From assembly GCA_004335835.1 (NCBI GenBank), contig RWJK01001842.1:124001-188000 (forward strand): a stretch of DNA of 64,000 nucleotides, in the 5' to 3' direction. Positions within the stretch are counted from its first letter, which is position 1. Each line of letters starts with the position of its first letter. The position numbers and the translations under genes were made by a program. Of this stretch, positions 34,894-47,168 are shown piece after piece. The notes below the pieces were generated by a model, which searched no databases, was not told the origin of the DNA, and saw only the letters and a program-made list of their open reading frames with translations. This stretch comes from Scenedesmus sp. ARA3 (taxonomy: Eukaryota; Chlorophyta; Chlorophyceae; Sphaeropleales; Scenedesmaceae).

Positions 34894-37082
34894 TTACTTC
34901 TTCTTTGCCTGCGCGTTCTTCTCCCGCTGGATCAGCACGTTGAAGGTGCCGGTGACCTCTGGGTGCAGCTTCACGCTGCACTCAAAGGTGCCCAGTGTCT
35001 TGATGTCTGGCACCTCCAGCTCAAACTCAGCAATGCTGCGGCCTGTCTGCTGGTAGATGGCGTCAACAATCTCCTGCTTGGTCACGCTGCGAGTGAAAGG
35101 CAGCAGAAACAGTAAAATAAGGCAGTTGTTAGGCCCCTTTCCTCGCACTGCCTGAGTCGCTGCCACGTGCACTTGTATTACGTTGGAATACAGGCGCGCT
35201 ATAAGCCGAACTCACGGCTTCTGCTAGCTAGCAGACATCGTGGCGTGCACATGCAGACAACTACAGCCTTCAAGCATGTGGCTCTGTGCCGCAACCATTC
35301 TAGTTTGAGCTGCGCTGCCCCGCACCTGCCGAAGAGCTGGTCCTTGTCGCCTGCCTTCTTCTTGAGCGCAAACTTGCCGATGGTGGACAGAGCGTTGGCA
35401 AAGGCCTGCGCCTGTGCCTTCTCCTGCAAGCATAAAGTACATGCACAGGTTCAACAGGCAGTACTGCGCACCTTTCTCGACAGGTAAGCATCTCCAACCT
35501 TTATAGACAGCAGCACAAGCAGCCTAGCAACAGCATCCAGCACGGGCGCATGAATGATCAAACGCCACACATGCACCTGCATGCCTCTTTTTTGTTACCA
35601 GCTCTACAAGACTAGCAGACACCAGGCTGGTTGGTCGTGCCGCAGCTGGGTGTAGCTGCTGCTTCGCACCTCTAGCTTAGCCCTGACAGCGTTCTCCTTC
35701 TGCTTGCGAAGGTCCCTGCAGCACAGCACACCAGCAAACCAGGGTCAGCCAGCATCAAAGGTAACCCATCTTGAGCGCAGCTGTCCCTGCTGCTGCGCCT
35801 TGGTGGGAGAACCCAGTGCAGTGCAGTGCACGTCATGGCAGCCTAACCAAGCATGTCTAGGACGCCATTGCGACACTGCTTGCTGCTGCCGCCACGCGGC
35901 TGTGCGGCACCGCTGCAGCAGCACCACTCCCACTCCCAGCAGCATTCACCAGCCAGCCAGCTGACAAATCCCAGCATGCAGCCAGCCAGCCAGCCAGCCC
36001 GCCGCAGCCCGCCACTCACTCCAGGATGCGCTCGTTGGCGATCTTTGCGATGCCCTGGGGCTGCAGGAAGTTGCGCCAGTAGCCGATGGGCACGTTCATC
36101 AGCTGGCCTGTGCTGCCCAGCTTCTCAATGTCCCTCAGCAGGATGACCTGGCAGGGCAGCAGAAGCAGCAGCAGGAGCGTCAGCAACATAGAAGCACAAA
36201 ACAGAGAGGTGCGGAACCCCCCCGTGCTGCACAAGCATTCTCAAGCGCGCCTGCGCACGACAACTGCTGCAACCACGCTGTCACAATAACTGCGCTGACA
36301 GCATACTTCACCAATCCAGGCTGTGTGCAGCACTGCTGCTGCTGCCGCCGCTGCTGCTGCTGCTGCTGCTGCTGAGCACTGAACCACCGCCGTTACTGTT
36401 CTGTCTGGCAGCCAGTGCACCAGTCCCTTGCTGATGCTGATGCCACCTGGGAGCCAAGAGACTGTAGCTGCTGCCTGGTGTTAAGCGGCCCTGCTGCACT
36501 TGCTTCTGCTGCCTGGCGTCACGTGGCTTATGTGGTGCACCACTGGTGACTGCTGCCAGTTCCTGCTTCAGCCTGCCTTGCTGCTTCTGCTTCTGCTGCT
36601 GCTCCTGAACCTGTTCACACCTTCTGCTTCTTCTGCACACGCTTGTTTGCCTCCACGACCAGCGTGCTGCGGGACATGGCTGGGCGCACAGCGCTGGCCT
36701 TGAAGGTGGTGTTCTGCAACGCAGCAGGGATGCATAACAAGTGCATGTCTGTGAGCCCATGGAATAGTTGTATCTATCAGGGTCTACATTGGCGATGCAC
36801 TGGGCCCCAGCCACTGCCCTGCTGCATCCGTGCCATGCTGCTCGTGCTGCTGTCCCTCTGACAGCTGCTGCTGTGACCTGCTGGCATGTGCTGAAACGGC
36901 TGTTACGGCTATCCGGGGCTTTCAGGACTGCAAGCCACCACAATGAGCCGCGGTGGGCGGAGAGACTGATGGCTGTGTGGCGCAGCAGTCCCCTGCCCCG
37001 GGATGGTGTCGCAGCCAACATACTGATAGCTACCATTGACAGGATAAAACATTTTCGTGCTCACCACGCTCATGGTGCGCAT
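34894..37082 (-). CDS. PRPL9: plastid ribosomal protein bL9
   Basis: Six exons: 37065-37082, 36621-36713, 36020-36147, 35670-35715, 35326-35423 and 34894-35086; about 191 residues. The first 28 or so residues ([17 protein letters not shown] and on) look like a transit peptide. The body begins [20 protein letters not shown] and continues to [17 protein letters not shown], the bacterial L9 N-domain signature. A helix follows ([15 protein letters not shown]), then the C-domain, with [10 protein letters not shown] and [16 protein letters not shown], ending in a Lys tail. It is a large-subunit protein bridging the 50S base and stalk; the bacterial type plus presequence points to the plastid. The first exon is only 18 nt and supported just by phase and a consensus donor. 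It is divergent from NF-YC across about 560 bp. Confidence 0.9.
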
Positions 37083-37644
37083 TTTGACGAGCTGCTGTTG
37101 CAATACAGGGCTGGCAGGCGATGTGTTCAGCCTCCACCTCTAGTGTGAAAGTCAGCAAAGTCGTGCAGCAGGCTGAGGAGATCGTGAAGGTGACATTCCG
37201 TTGAATAGGTCGAAGCGTAATTTGCTCAGCTGTGCACCACCCCGTACCCTGGTGTAACATTTTCGTCTTGTCCTCCTGTTCTCCTGTGTTGGTTCGCCTC
37301 GTTACCAATGCATCTGGTTCAGATTTTACCTTTCATCGAATTCCTACCTGCTGTCATTGCAAGTTTCCACTGTGCCACGCACACCCGCAAGTTTATCCCC
37401 AGTCCTGGCTATTCAGCCTGCGCACCTTCGAAGTGCAAGAGCAACAATCCTATCCAGTTGTAGTTTGTCGTTGTTTTGTGTGGAGTATCCGACTCTCATT
37501 CAGGTGAGGCCTCACACACACTCTCCTCTGCAGCAGAGTCAGCAAATGCACCCATCCTATGGTTAGCATAACCCTGTCTGCAGGACAGCCAGCAACTCCA
37601 AGCTTATTACTCACTTTCAGGCCAAGTGTGCTGCTGCTGGGTGC
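37083..37644. promoter_or_regulatory. shared intergenic region between bL9 and NF-YC
   Basis: The two genes start in opposite directions from this 562-bp stretch, which is nearly free of CAG/CTG repeats, unlike its surroundings. A bidirectional promoter is inferred from layout only. Confidence 0.45.
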
Positions 37645-38165
37645 GTGCAGGCAGCAACAGCAGCAGCAGTCATGTCAGGCTATGGGGGCAACCAGTACAC
37701 GCAGCAACAGCAGCAGCAGTATGCAGCAGTGCCGCAAGGCGACATGTATGCAGAGCTGCTAGCTCCATTTTGGGAGCAGCAGGTACAAGAGGTCGGCCAG
37801 GTTGGCAGGGACGCAGCAGAGTTCAAGAACCACCAGCTGCCGCTGGCCAGGATAAAGAAGGTGGGTGCAGGCATATTTGCATGGCATGTGATGCTGTGCC
37901 AGCATTGCCGACGCCAGTGCTGATGCTGCTGCAGTCAATTTGTCGAGCAGTCTCCTGCATGTTCAACAGGCATCAAAGCAGCAGATTCTGGCGTTGTACT
38001 AGACGTAATGTTTACGACTCGCAGTGCTCGCTACGGGCAGCAACTCAACCCATAGCAGGGCACATTGAAGGGCTAGCTACATGGACTGCCAGTTTGCTAG
38101 TTCATCTGCCAATTGTTTTGAGTCGTGCTGCGTCTGCTGCTGCTGCGTCTGCTGCTGCTGCTGCG

Positions 38166-38213
<48 letters not shown>

Positions 38214-39241
38214 GCTGCTGCTGCTGCTGCTGCTGCTGCTGCAGATCATGAAGTCTGATGAGGACGTGCGCATGATCAGTGCGGAGGCACCAGTACTGTT
38301 TGCCAAGGTGAGCGTCACCCACACATGGTGGCAACCACCTTCACAGCAACTTGGGGAGCCGGTTCAAGCAGCGCGTCATAAACAGCATGCTTACCCGTGT
38401 TACACGGAGCGCTAGGATTGATGGTTGCGTACATGTGCGTGCACACTGACTGAGGTTGCTTCTGTTGCTGCTGCTGCTGCTGCTGCTGTTGATGTCACTG
38501 TTGTGCGTACCAACCATGCTGTGCATTGTGCATGTCTGTGCTGTGCCCTGCCAGGCGTGCGAGATGTTCATCCTGGAGATGACGCTGCGCAGCTGGGCAC
38601 ACGCGGAGGAGAACAGGCGCCGAACGCTGCAGCGCTCTGACGTGGCGGCGGCCATCAGCAGGAATGAAATCTTCGACTTCCTGGTGCGTGGTTGGTTACA
38701 TTACATCACATCATAAACACAAACACACGATGTTGATGTGATGCCTTTCCTGTCTCTGGCACCTGGCCTGCCTGCCCATCTAACTGCCTTTGTTGAGTTG
38801 ACTATCACACAGCCCTTTGCCACCTTAAGAGCTTTTCCTGTCATAGAGCTTTTTCCTGTCATAGAGCTTTTTCCTGTCATTGCTAGCTTTTGTATCTCAA
38901 AATTCTTTCTTGGCCAACCTATGGTACGTACCTGTTGCACTTCGTCATTTGCCTGCTGCGCACAGGCTGACGTTGTGCCAGTGGACGAGGCAGCCAAGGA
39001 GGGCGAGCAAGCAGCAGCACCTTCGCCGGCAGTGCAGCCAGCAGCAGCTGCTGCAGCACCCGGCATGTACGCTTACAACTATACTGCAGCAGACCAGGCA
39101 GTAGCAGCAGCAGCAGCAGCAGCAGCTGGAGGCGCAGTCGATCCTGCCATGCTGGCGTATCAGCAGCAGGCGGGGTTGGTGCCGGGGCAGCAGTGGGCAG
39201 CAGGCGGGCTGCCTGATGGCGCAGCAGATGGGCAGCAGTAG
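37645..39241 (+). CDS. NF-YC: NF-YC (HAP5) CCAAT-binding factor subunit
   Basis: Exons 37645-37860, 38245-38307, 38555-38683 and 38966-39241, all phase 0, 227 residues. After a short Q-rich N-terminus the histone fold reads [72 protein letters not shown]. These are the NF-YC helices with the expected ARIKK and DVVP ends. Family members pair with NF-YB and then NF-YA to bind CCAAT boxes in the nucleus. The C-terminus is Ala/Gln-rich and probably an activation domain. The start could instead be the ATG at 37672 (MSGYGG). The acceptor of intron 1 is preceded by a long CTG tract. TGTAA lies near 39690. Confidence 0.93.
38143..38243 (+). repeat. (CTG)n tract at NF-YC 3' splice site
   Basis: Imperfect CTG/CGTCTG repeats ending directly in the CAG acceptor of the exon that starts IMKSDEDV. 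Confidence 0.9.
38825..38885. repeat. three tandem 20-bp units
   Basis: TCCTGTCATAGAGCTTTT-type units repeated three times inside intron 3 of NF-YC. Confidence 0.9.
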
Positions 39242-39760
39242 CAGCGGAGGCTCTCCACAGCAGCTGCAGGGGCCTTTGTGCCTGCTCAATGCTGTGGCTG
39301 GTGCAGCGTAGCACGAAAGACGAGAGCGTAGAATGGCTTTGCGGCAGGTGCCCATAAGGTGTCAAAATGTACGCATGTGAATGTGCTGTTTGATGTGGCT
39401 TGGCTGCAGTGTATGTTGGCAGGGACCGTAAGGGCAACAGTGACTACTGGGTGCCTGCGCCTCAGCCAGCTGGCAGCAGCAGCGTGAGCTTTGGCGGGTT
39501 TGATCAGGTTGTTGGGGCATTGATTGTAGCCAGGTGACCCCCACAGACCGTGTATGCCTGGTTCTAATCACACCAGCTGCGCTGCAACCAGCTGCCACAG
39601 CTGGTGTGACGGTTGAATTTCACACTAAGCAGGGGTCTGGTTTTTACAGAGCATAGCAGTTCACAATGCATTGACCATGGTCGCACTGATTGTAACAGCC
39701 CAGGCCTCAGACTCTGGTTTGGAACCTGGCATGCAACGGGCCAACTTGGCTGGTGACTGG

Positions 39761-39786
39761 CCGAGACGTCTCGGCTTGTCGACAAG
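39761..39786. repeat. two abutting perfect palindromes
   Basis: CCGAGACGTCTCGG (14 bp) is followed immediately by CTTGTCGACAAG (12 bp). Both are exact palindromes without a loop. Confidence 0.9.
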
Positions 39787-40734
39787 CGCGATGACACCGC
39801 TGGAAACCTGCCAGCTGCCAGCATCCTGGCACAGCACAATGCCAAACAACAGCAGTCGTTACCTAAGATGGCGCCAGGACCCACATGTAACTTTCCTCTG
39901 TTAGCAAATCACCACCAGCCATGACAAGCTTGTTACAGTATCACACCGTGGTGAATGCACCACCAAAGGTCCCGGCCTGCATCATGCAGGCAATGATTGC
40001 CTTCGAAACCCCATGCAAACCACGGGCTGTTGCAGCCACCCGGTGGGCCAGAGGCATCAATCACAGCCCTAGAGCAGCGTGCACACCAACCTTGAAGCCA
40101 CAAGCCCCGCAATAGGACACACGCCATAGCCGCCTGGGCTGGATAGAGCCTCTGGCAGCAGCCTTGCATTGGCAGAGACCCAACTGAGCTGTACTGGCTT
40201 GCAAGCCCTAGAAGCGTGTTGCCGCAGCGGCGGCGCTGCATGCTTGTTGGCAAGCTAGCCACGACAGCTTGCTGCAACTGCAGCATGCCAACAACCAGGC
40301 GGTGGCTGCACCAGCAGGCGCAGAAATGCTCTGCAGGTCGGCTCAGTACAGCATGACACCACATGCAGCGCTGGACCAGCTCACACAGGTGTTGTGGTGC
40401 TGGCCAAAACAAAGACGTCGAAGTGTCACACAACCGCACAACACCATGCAGCACAAAACAAACGAGAGACACACAAGACACAAACACCGCCTGAGCCGAG
40501 ATGACGCCACGATACCAGCCACACCGAAGCAGGCTGCTGCTTGCTCAACGCAGCATTTGCCCACACCTGCCAGCTGGCCTGCGCCCTCTCACCACAACTG
40601 CAACAACAACAACCCAGAACACACTCTCTGCCAGGCAATGGTGCTGCTGCTCTGCGCCAACCTGGTTGCATGTCAATCAGAATGCAGCTGCAGCTGTACA
40701 AGGAGCCACGATCATCAGCAGCAGCTGCAGCTGC

Positions 40735-40905
40735 TCAGTGCCCTCAGCACTGAATTGCCCTCAGCGCTGCTGCTCAGCGCCTTCAGCACTAATGCTCCGC
40801 ACTAGTGCTCAGTGCCCTCGGCGTTCCTCTCAGTGCCCTCCCACTGCTGCTCAATGCCCTCACCACTGCTGCTCAATGCCCTCACCACTGCTGCTCAGCG
40901 CTGCG
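40735..40905. repeat. degenerate tandem repeat, about 21 bp period
   Basis: Units resembling CTCAATGCCCTCACCACTGCTG recur. Two consecutive copies at about 40850-40895 are identical; earlier units have diverged. Confidence 0.75.
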
Positions 40906-41257
40906 CCAGTCCCTCCTGGCTGCCTGCAGTGCCTGTCTTGAGCCGCGCTGCTGCTGCTGCTTCCTGTGCTACCGCGCTGCTGTCGCCCCTGCAAACACAG
41001 AATATGACCGAGGAAAAGCTCAGGCACTCATATAAGAATCCTGCAATGATGGCTGGTACTGGATCAAGTTGCATATGAGGACTGCATGAACAATGCGTGA
41101 CAGAAATGACGACAGGCAGCATCCCTGGCCATGCATGTTGCAGGCCTACAGCAGCCGACACCATGCCCAGGTGCTACAGGCATAGCGGGTACAGGATATG
41201 ACGAGGATCCCTGCAGGATGCTGAGCGGGCCCTTCTCCGGCACACAAATGGAGGCTG

Positions 41258-41258
<1 letters not shown>

Positions 41259-41306
<48 letters not shown>
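41259..41306. repeat. CAG/CTG microsatellite, 16 units
   Basis: Starts about 5 bp beyond the SCO1 stop codon; reads CTG on the SCO1 sense strand. Confidence 0.95.
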
Positions 41307-41307
<1 letters not shown>

Positions 41308-41310
41308 CGC

Positions 41311-42814
41311 TCACCACTTGGCGATGTGCTGCATGATGGAGTCGGCCAGCTGCCGTGCAGTGAAGTTCTTGCCATAGAACGTCACAAACTCGCCGGCGGG
41401 GTCGATGAGGTACATGATGATGGAGTGATCCACCAGGTAATCCGTCTCGCTGTCACCTGTCTTGTGGAAGTACACCCTGTTGCAGTGCAGATAGGAAGAA
41501 GTTGTAACAGAAGTTGTGACATAAAGGGTAACAAGTCGGCTGCACAGGGTCTGGTGAGGCACATGCTAATGAAGTGGTCCACCAGGTGATCGATGATGCT
41601 GTCACCCCTTTTGTAAAAGTATGATGACTACATACCAAGTAACAAGTCAGCTGTACATGACAGCAGCAGGTCGCATTATTAGTCGCTGCTGCAACATGTG
41701 ACCATAAATGAAGGCAGCGCGCATGTTGTGATGCCCTGTGCCATGCATGCATGCATGCACGCTACACCGTGTTGCTTGCCCATGCGGCATGCCTACACCA
41801 CCCCAAAAGCAACCATACTGCTGTACCAGCAGCAGGGCCCACCTGTAGGCCTTGCTGCATGCCTTGACTGCCTCCTCGCTGCCTGTGAGCCCGATCAGCC
41901 GCGGGTGGAACTCCTTCACGTACGCCTTTACCGCTTTAGGAGTGTCGCGCTGCGGGTCAACGCTGATGAACACGGGCCGCACCTGCAGCCAGTGAACAAA
42001 TTTTGAGATGAAATTGTGATTAGCAGCACAGCGGTGACCAGGTAAGCAGGCAGCTATTGCATGTGTGAGCTTGCATGTACTGCCTTGTGTACAGCATGCT
42101 GTTTGGTTGACCTGGTGAAGCATACATGGTGCAACTGTGCATGCAAGAAGACAACGTGCTTGTGGTGCCGCATAGGGCACACACGCTCTGTGCAGTGCTG
42201 GCAACAGCTTGCAAACTGCCTTGTTGCGCCACAAAAGCCGCTTGCAGGAAACCCACCTGGTACTTTGCCTCTGCCTCAATTGTATCCAGTGCCTCAGCAA
42301 GCTTCTCAAGCTCATCTGGGCAGATGTCCGGGCAGTGAGTGAAGCCAAAATACAGCACGCTGAACTTGCCCAGCAAGTTTTCATTTGTAAATGGCTTGCC
42401 ATCTTGGTCAGTGAGCGTGAAAGGCCCGCCTACTGCTGCTTTGCCCACTACCTCCTGACTGCGCTGCATCATTCCCTCCACCTTCTGCTGTGCTTTGTTT
42501 TGGGCTACTGCTACAACAGCTAGGAAGCAGCCCACTCCCAGCAGCATGCTGTTGAAGGTGATGGGGCTCTTTTTGCCTGTGCCCTTGCCTGATGCTGCTG
42601 CTGCTTGGCCTGCTTCTGCTGCGAAGCCACGAACCATCGCAAGACGCGTCCAAGCCGCGTCCTGTGCGTGTGCAAGCTGCAGGCTGCGGGCTGGTTGGCG
42701 CCATGCTGCTGCTGCTGCTTGCTGCCATGGGTGCAGCAGCTGCTGCTGCTGGGTTTCTGCGAACGCCCTCAAGCCAAGCCTGCCCGTTGCAAGCGCCTGT
42801 CGCCTGAGCGACAT
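41311..42814 (-). CDS. SCO1: SCO1-like mitochondrial copper chaperone
   Basis: Exons 42257-42814, 41843-41982 and 41311-41476, 287 residues. An Arg/Gln/Ala-rich presequence of about 65 residues is followed by one membrane span (about 89-105, MLLGVGCFLAVVAVA). The thioredoxin-fold domain then begins GGPFTLTDQDGKPFTNENLLG. The copper ligands of the family are present: Cys161 and Cys165 in CPDIC, and His250 in DYLVDHSI. FISVDPQRDTP and YGKNF also match. SCO1 delivers copper to the CuA site of cytochrome c oxidase subunit 2 at the inner mitochondrial membrane. The stop codon TGA overlaps a GTGAG-like sequence, but the protein ends where the family usually does. A broken copy of the start of exon 3 lies in the intron at 41570-41622. 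Confidence 0.93.
41570..41622 (-). repeat. decayed copy of SCO1 exon 3 start
   Basis: Resembles 41424-41474 (codons around KTGDSETDYLVDHS) with several substitutions, followed on the plus-strand side by the repeated phrase AAGTAACAAGTC. It lies just upstream of exon 3 on the sense strand. Confidence 0.7.
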
Positions 42815-43683
42815 GTCTGCTGATCAGCTGCGTTGTGTGGCTTGCAAGGCGTGGACGCTCGGCAGCAAGGCACTCGTGATCCCGCAACAGCAAGCAATGG
42901 CATGCAGAAGGAAGACGATAAAACGGACGTGTGAATGGAAAAAAGTTGCAGAAGCTCTGTGTCAGGGGGCCAGGTGCGAGTATATGCGGGTGCTGTCATT
43001 GCCTGGCAAACACTGGTGTCACCTGGGTTACTACCTGGTTACTACTCTCCAGGGCGGCACAAAACGACTGCTGCGGCCACAGCGAGCAAGTTTTATGTGG
43101 CTAATATATGCCCAGGCTTCAGGAAACCACCTATGGCATTGTCCTATCGTGGAAGTACAAGATGGCAGCAAATGTATTGCTCATGCTGTTGCTGTTGCTG
43201 CAGCTTGTGCACTGTATACTTTTTTTGCCAGCAAATCGTGTTGCTGCTGTGAGTGGTACCAGCGCAATCACACCTAAATCTCAGCAAGGTTGCTGCTGCA
43301 GTCATACGAGCCGACATAATGACAGTGCTACTAGCAGTGTGTTAGCACGGTAGGCCTTGCTGTACTTCAAGAAGGTGTGCACTGTAGCTACTCATTTGTT
43401 GCTGCTGCTGAAGAAAATACGTACAGACAGAGTTACCACAACAGGTTACAATCCAGCTTCTTTCGCCCGGCTGCTCCTGCTGCAAGTGCACAATGCAACA
43501 CGTGCAGTCAACAACTGTGTTCAACAAGAACCTCAACTGCCCACAAGTCCTGCTCTGCAGACACAATCACAGTGCCACTTCCCTCACACCCGACAATCGC
43601 CTGCCGCCAGGCCTGCTGTACACTGCCACCTGGACAGCAAAGCATCCTCAATGTGTTATAGCTATAGCTATGGCTACAGCCAC
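42815..43683. other. intergenic region
   Basis: SCO1 promoter side and 3' flank of the second dehydrin-like gene. Minus-strand TGTAA near 43446. No gene recognised. Confidence 0.5.
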
Positions 43684-45149
43684 TCAGATACGGCCCTGCT
43701 CCAGCTGTTTCTCCGCCTTGTACTCCTTGTGAGCCTGCGTGCCTGCAGAGGATGGCAATTGCGCACACGGCGGCAGCAGCAGCAGCAGCAGTTAGCATGT
43801 TGGCTTGGGTACTGTATGTGCCATTTAGCCCGTCATTGCGCGGTGGGTGCACAGCGAAAAGCAGGTGTCTGTTTCTGTTTATGCAAGAGGTACTGTAGGA
43901 TTGTGCACAGAAGGCTGCCGTCACATGTGGAGCGCTGCCAGCAGTGCAGCTGTCGCCTTGCATGCAAACACCTGCACCCGTGCAACTGGAGTCAGCCTGC
44001 ATGGACGGGTGACGATGAAGCTTTTCTTAAGGCAGTACCACAGCTGCGACCCCACCCAAATAGATTTCGCACCTAGTTCGTTGCTTCCCACTGTGAACTT
44101 CCCAGTCTGCGGCCTCACCTGGGATGTGCTCCTTGATCTTCTCTCCCATCGGCTTCTTCTCTCCCTCGTGGCCAAGGTGCTGTCCCTGATGGTGGTGGTG
44201 GCCCTCAGTGCGGGTGACACCAGCAGTGTCACCAGCAACAGTAGTGTGGCCTGCCTGGATTGGCACCACTGGCACAAACACGCCAGTCACCTCAGTCTGG
44301 CGTGTCTCAGTGGAGCAAAGGTCCCTGTCTGTGACGGTGGCGGCGGTGTTGCCGCTAGGGGAGATGCCGGTGGTGCCGAGGCCTGTGTCGGTGCCGGTGT
44401 GGGCCATGCCACGGTGCTGCTCAGTGCCAGCTGCAGGGGGCAGGCAGCGATGAGGAGGTGTGCATTTGGATTATGGTGCTGCTGTTTGAAGGCTGGGGGC
44501 CAAGGAACAACAGCATAGTTTGGCTGGCATTGCTGCTGCACACACAGCATGCATAAGAGCGGATGCAGGTGTTGCTGCTGCATGTGGCAGGTGTGCGTTG
44601 CAATGCAGCACTGCTGCTATCAGGTTCTATCGTGTGCATTTCATCAAGGCATGGTGCATACGCATGGTGCATACGCATGCGACACCCAACTTCCTGCATT
44701 CTGTGATGGCAAATGCCTAGCATTATTGTAAAGCGGTTTAAATACGCACCCAGGGTGGGGTCTGTGCCACTGATGCCGGTGGTGTGCTGAGGTGTTGGCA
44801 GGCCAGCTGCAGCAGCAGAAACAGCACAGCAGCAGTGCAAGCAGGGGAGTGAGGCAACAGCAGGAGCCATGCTGGGCATCCGTTCGTCTGCATTCTTCCT
44901 GCTGTTCGACAAATTTTACTCACCACTTGGAAGAAGAGGAGCTAGAACTGAAGCTTGAATACGGGCTCCACAGCTGTTCTGATCCAGTGCTGCTGAATGC
45001 GCATGCATGCAGGCAATGCATCACAGCAGCAGTGCCTGCCAGGCGAGCAGCTTTGCTCAGGTTGCAGGGACCACACAGCAGGTTGCACACGTCTCAGCTC
45101 AACACTCCATACCTGTGACCTTCGACTGCTCGAAGCCCTGCCTGTCCAT
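43684..45149 (-). CDS. dehydrin-like (LEA group 2) protein, copy 2
   Basis: Exons 45113-45149, 44750-44806, 44119-44430 and 43684-43742; every junction is phase 1; about 154 residues. It starts MDRQGFEQSKVT and ends HKEYKAEKQLEQGRI. Exon 3 carries a Thr/Gly/His-rich stretch (GHHHHQGQHLGHEG) and one K-segment-like block, GEKKPMGEKIKEHIPG, close to the plant dehydrin K-segment EKKGIMDKIKEKLPG. Such proteins are hydrophilic, largely disordered, and protect membranes and enzymes during drying, cold or salt. Assignment rests on the K-like block and overall composition; no Y- or S-segment is seen. It lies directly downstream of a longer relative in the same orientation and shares its MDR start, TE(E/Q)HR exon openings and IPG exon endings. 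Confidence 0.72.
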
Positions 45150-46397
45150 GATGGGCTCGGTACGCACGGATCGGATGTTGCTTCACGTTTCGAAACGGGG
45201 TTGTTCGGCTGAGGAAAACTGGTTCGTAGTGATTTTGTGATAGCACTGTCGAAGCCTGATACGAACGTCTTATACAGACGGACAAGGGCGTGTTCTTTCA
45301 GCTGTCAGACTGTTGGACAGCTGCTCTGTGACGCGCAGCAGACAGGTCCAAGGATTACACTGAGCAGTCCAATCTCTTTCTCTTGCGCAGTCGTATCTGG
45401 TGTTGAGTACATATGTCCGCGAAATTGTATTTTTGATACCTCCAACTTCATCTAAGTGAGGCGGCAGAACGCACTAGTTGGACAAGCTGTACCGATGCAT
45501 GCACGTGGCAGGCGAGTGGCAGCTGCACCTGCACTTGCTGGTGAAACTCCAGCCAGATTTGCAGGCGAACAATCTTCTGTGATAGGCTGCGCCCGTACTT
45601 ACCAACCCGCATTGGTTGACCTCAGGTTGAGGACTGGGCACTACGACGCTCTCTCAGCAGCGCTGTACGACGCTCTCAGGCTGTTGACTATTCAGCTGCA
45701 CCCACGTTCCAGATGTATTGAGATAACAAACTCTTCAGGTGCAGCAATAATGTGCGCAATTCTTCCTGTCCCGGCGATAATAATGTCTGTCAGTGGTACA
45801 TGGTGTGGTTACCATGGTGGCCACGCTCATGCCGCTTGCATCTACACAGAGCACAGACAGACGGCAAATAGCCGACCTTCCACTTGCATATTTTCCACCT
45901 TCGTGCAGGCGCACCTGCTCAACTGAAAACACTCCTCCTTTCATCACACCCAACCCTGGCTGCCTTATGCCATCAACCAATTATTGCAGTCAACGTGGCC
46001 ACAACACCTGCAAATGGCCGAGCATAGTGCAAAAAGCACACGCTCATTGGTGCAACCCTGTCAGTGCACAACAAAATTCGCAACGTACAACAGGTCATCA
46101 CCATTTCACAAATCACTGCATGCACCGATTCTGCAAAAACCGTTATTGCACCCATGATATCAAATCAGCATGCCTCATCATTTGGCCGCATGCCTGCCCA
46201 CGTCCTGCCACAAGTCCAGTGCCGCTCTCCCACCCAGCCCAAAAGATCACAAGGCTCACTCAATCTGCCCCCATCAAGGGGTCTTGTGCAGCTGCAGCTC
46301 CCTGCACCACAGCTTCAGCATGACAACACAGCGCCTAGCAGCAGCCGTTCAACAGCAGCCCTTCATGGCCGCTTCAGCAGCAGCCGTTCATGGCCGC
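45150..46397. other. spacer between the two dehydrin-like genes
   Basis: Promoter of copy 2 and 3' flank of copy 1. A plus-strand open frame (45456-45926) is present but has no recognisable domain, and I do not call it. Possible minus-strand TGTAA near 45354. Confidence 0.45.
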
Positions 46398-47130
46398 TTA
46401 GAACCTGCCCTCAGCCATCTTCTTCGCCTCATGCTCACGAGTGCCTGCAGCGATGTTTGAAGATGAACAGCAGCAGCAGCAGCAGCAGCAGCCGCTGAGA
46501 AGGACGGGACGTACGCAGCAGCAACATCCATTCTCTTGCTATATACCAGCAGATGTGGGCAAGTGGACACAGCAAGCGGTAACTAAGCTGAGATAAGGGG
46601 CACATGATGGCAGCGAGCATACCGTGCTTCCCCCGCATGTGTACTGCTCCTACCACTTTTTTATGCACAGCTTGACAAGCACCCATAAAGCTGGGTGGCA
46701 GCATGTCTTTTCATTGCTGCATGGCGAGGCAGCCATACAACAGAAATGTACACCACAGAAGGCATACCACACAACTGTACAGCTGCCACCCGCAGGCAAC
46801 AGGCTGTTGCCACATCTACATTTGGCACTGTGCAAAAGGCGAAAGCCATACCCAGGGAATTGTTTGCACTGTCAACTTTCCAGTCAGCACCCTCACCTGG
46901 GATGGCCTCCTTGATCTTCTCACCCAGGCCCTTCTTCTCACCCTCCATGTGGCCCATGCCGGTAGTGTGGCCCATGCCGGTAGTGTGGCCCATGCCGGTA
47001 GTGTGGCCCATGCCGGTGGTGTGGCCCAGGCCTGTGTCGGTGTGGGTGCCCATGCCGGTGGTGTGGCCCATGCCAGTGCCGACCATGCCAGGGTGGGTGG
47101 CCTCGTAGATGCGGTGCTCCTCAGTGCCTG

Positions 47131-47168
<38 letters not shown>

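Larger units (their letters stand above)
39242..41310. other. region between convergent NF-YC and SCO1
   Basis: No gene recognised. Contains TGTAA for NF-YC near 39690, two abutting perfect palindromes (39761-39786), a segment at about 39874 matching 13644 in inverse orientation, and degenerate CTCA(A/G)TGCCCTC-CACTGCTG repeats at 40735-40905. Confidence 0.5.

Noticed and set aside
45456..45926. 156-codon plus-strand open frame between the dehydrin-like genes
   Set aside because: No recognisable domain, non-coding composition and no splice or flanking support.
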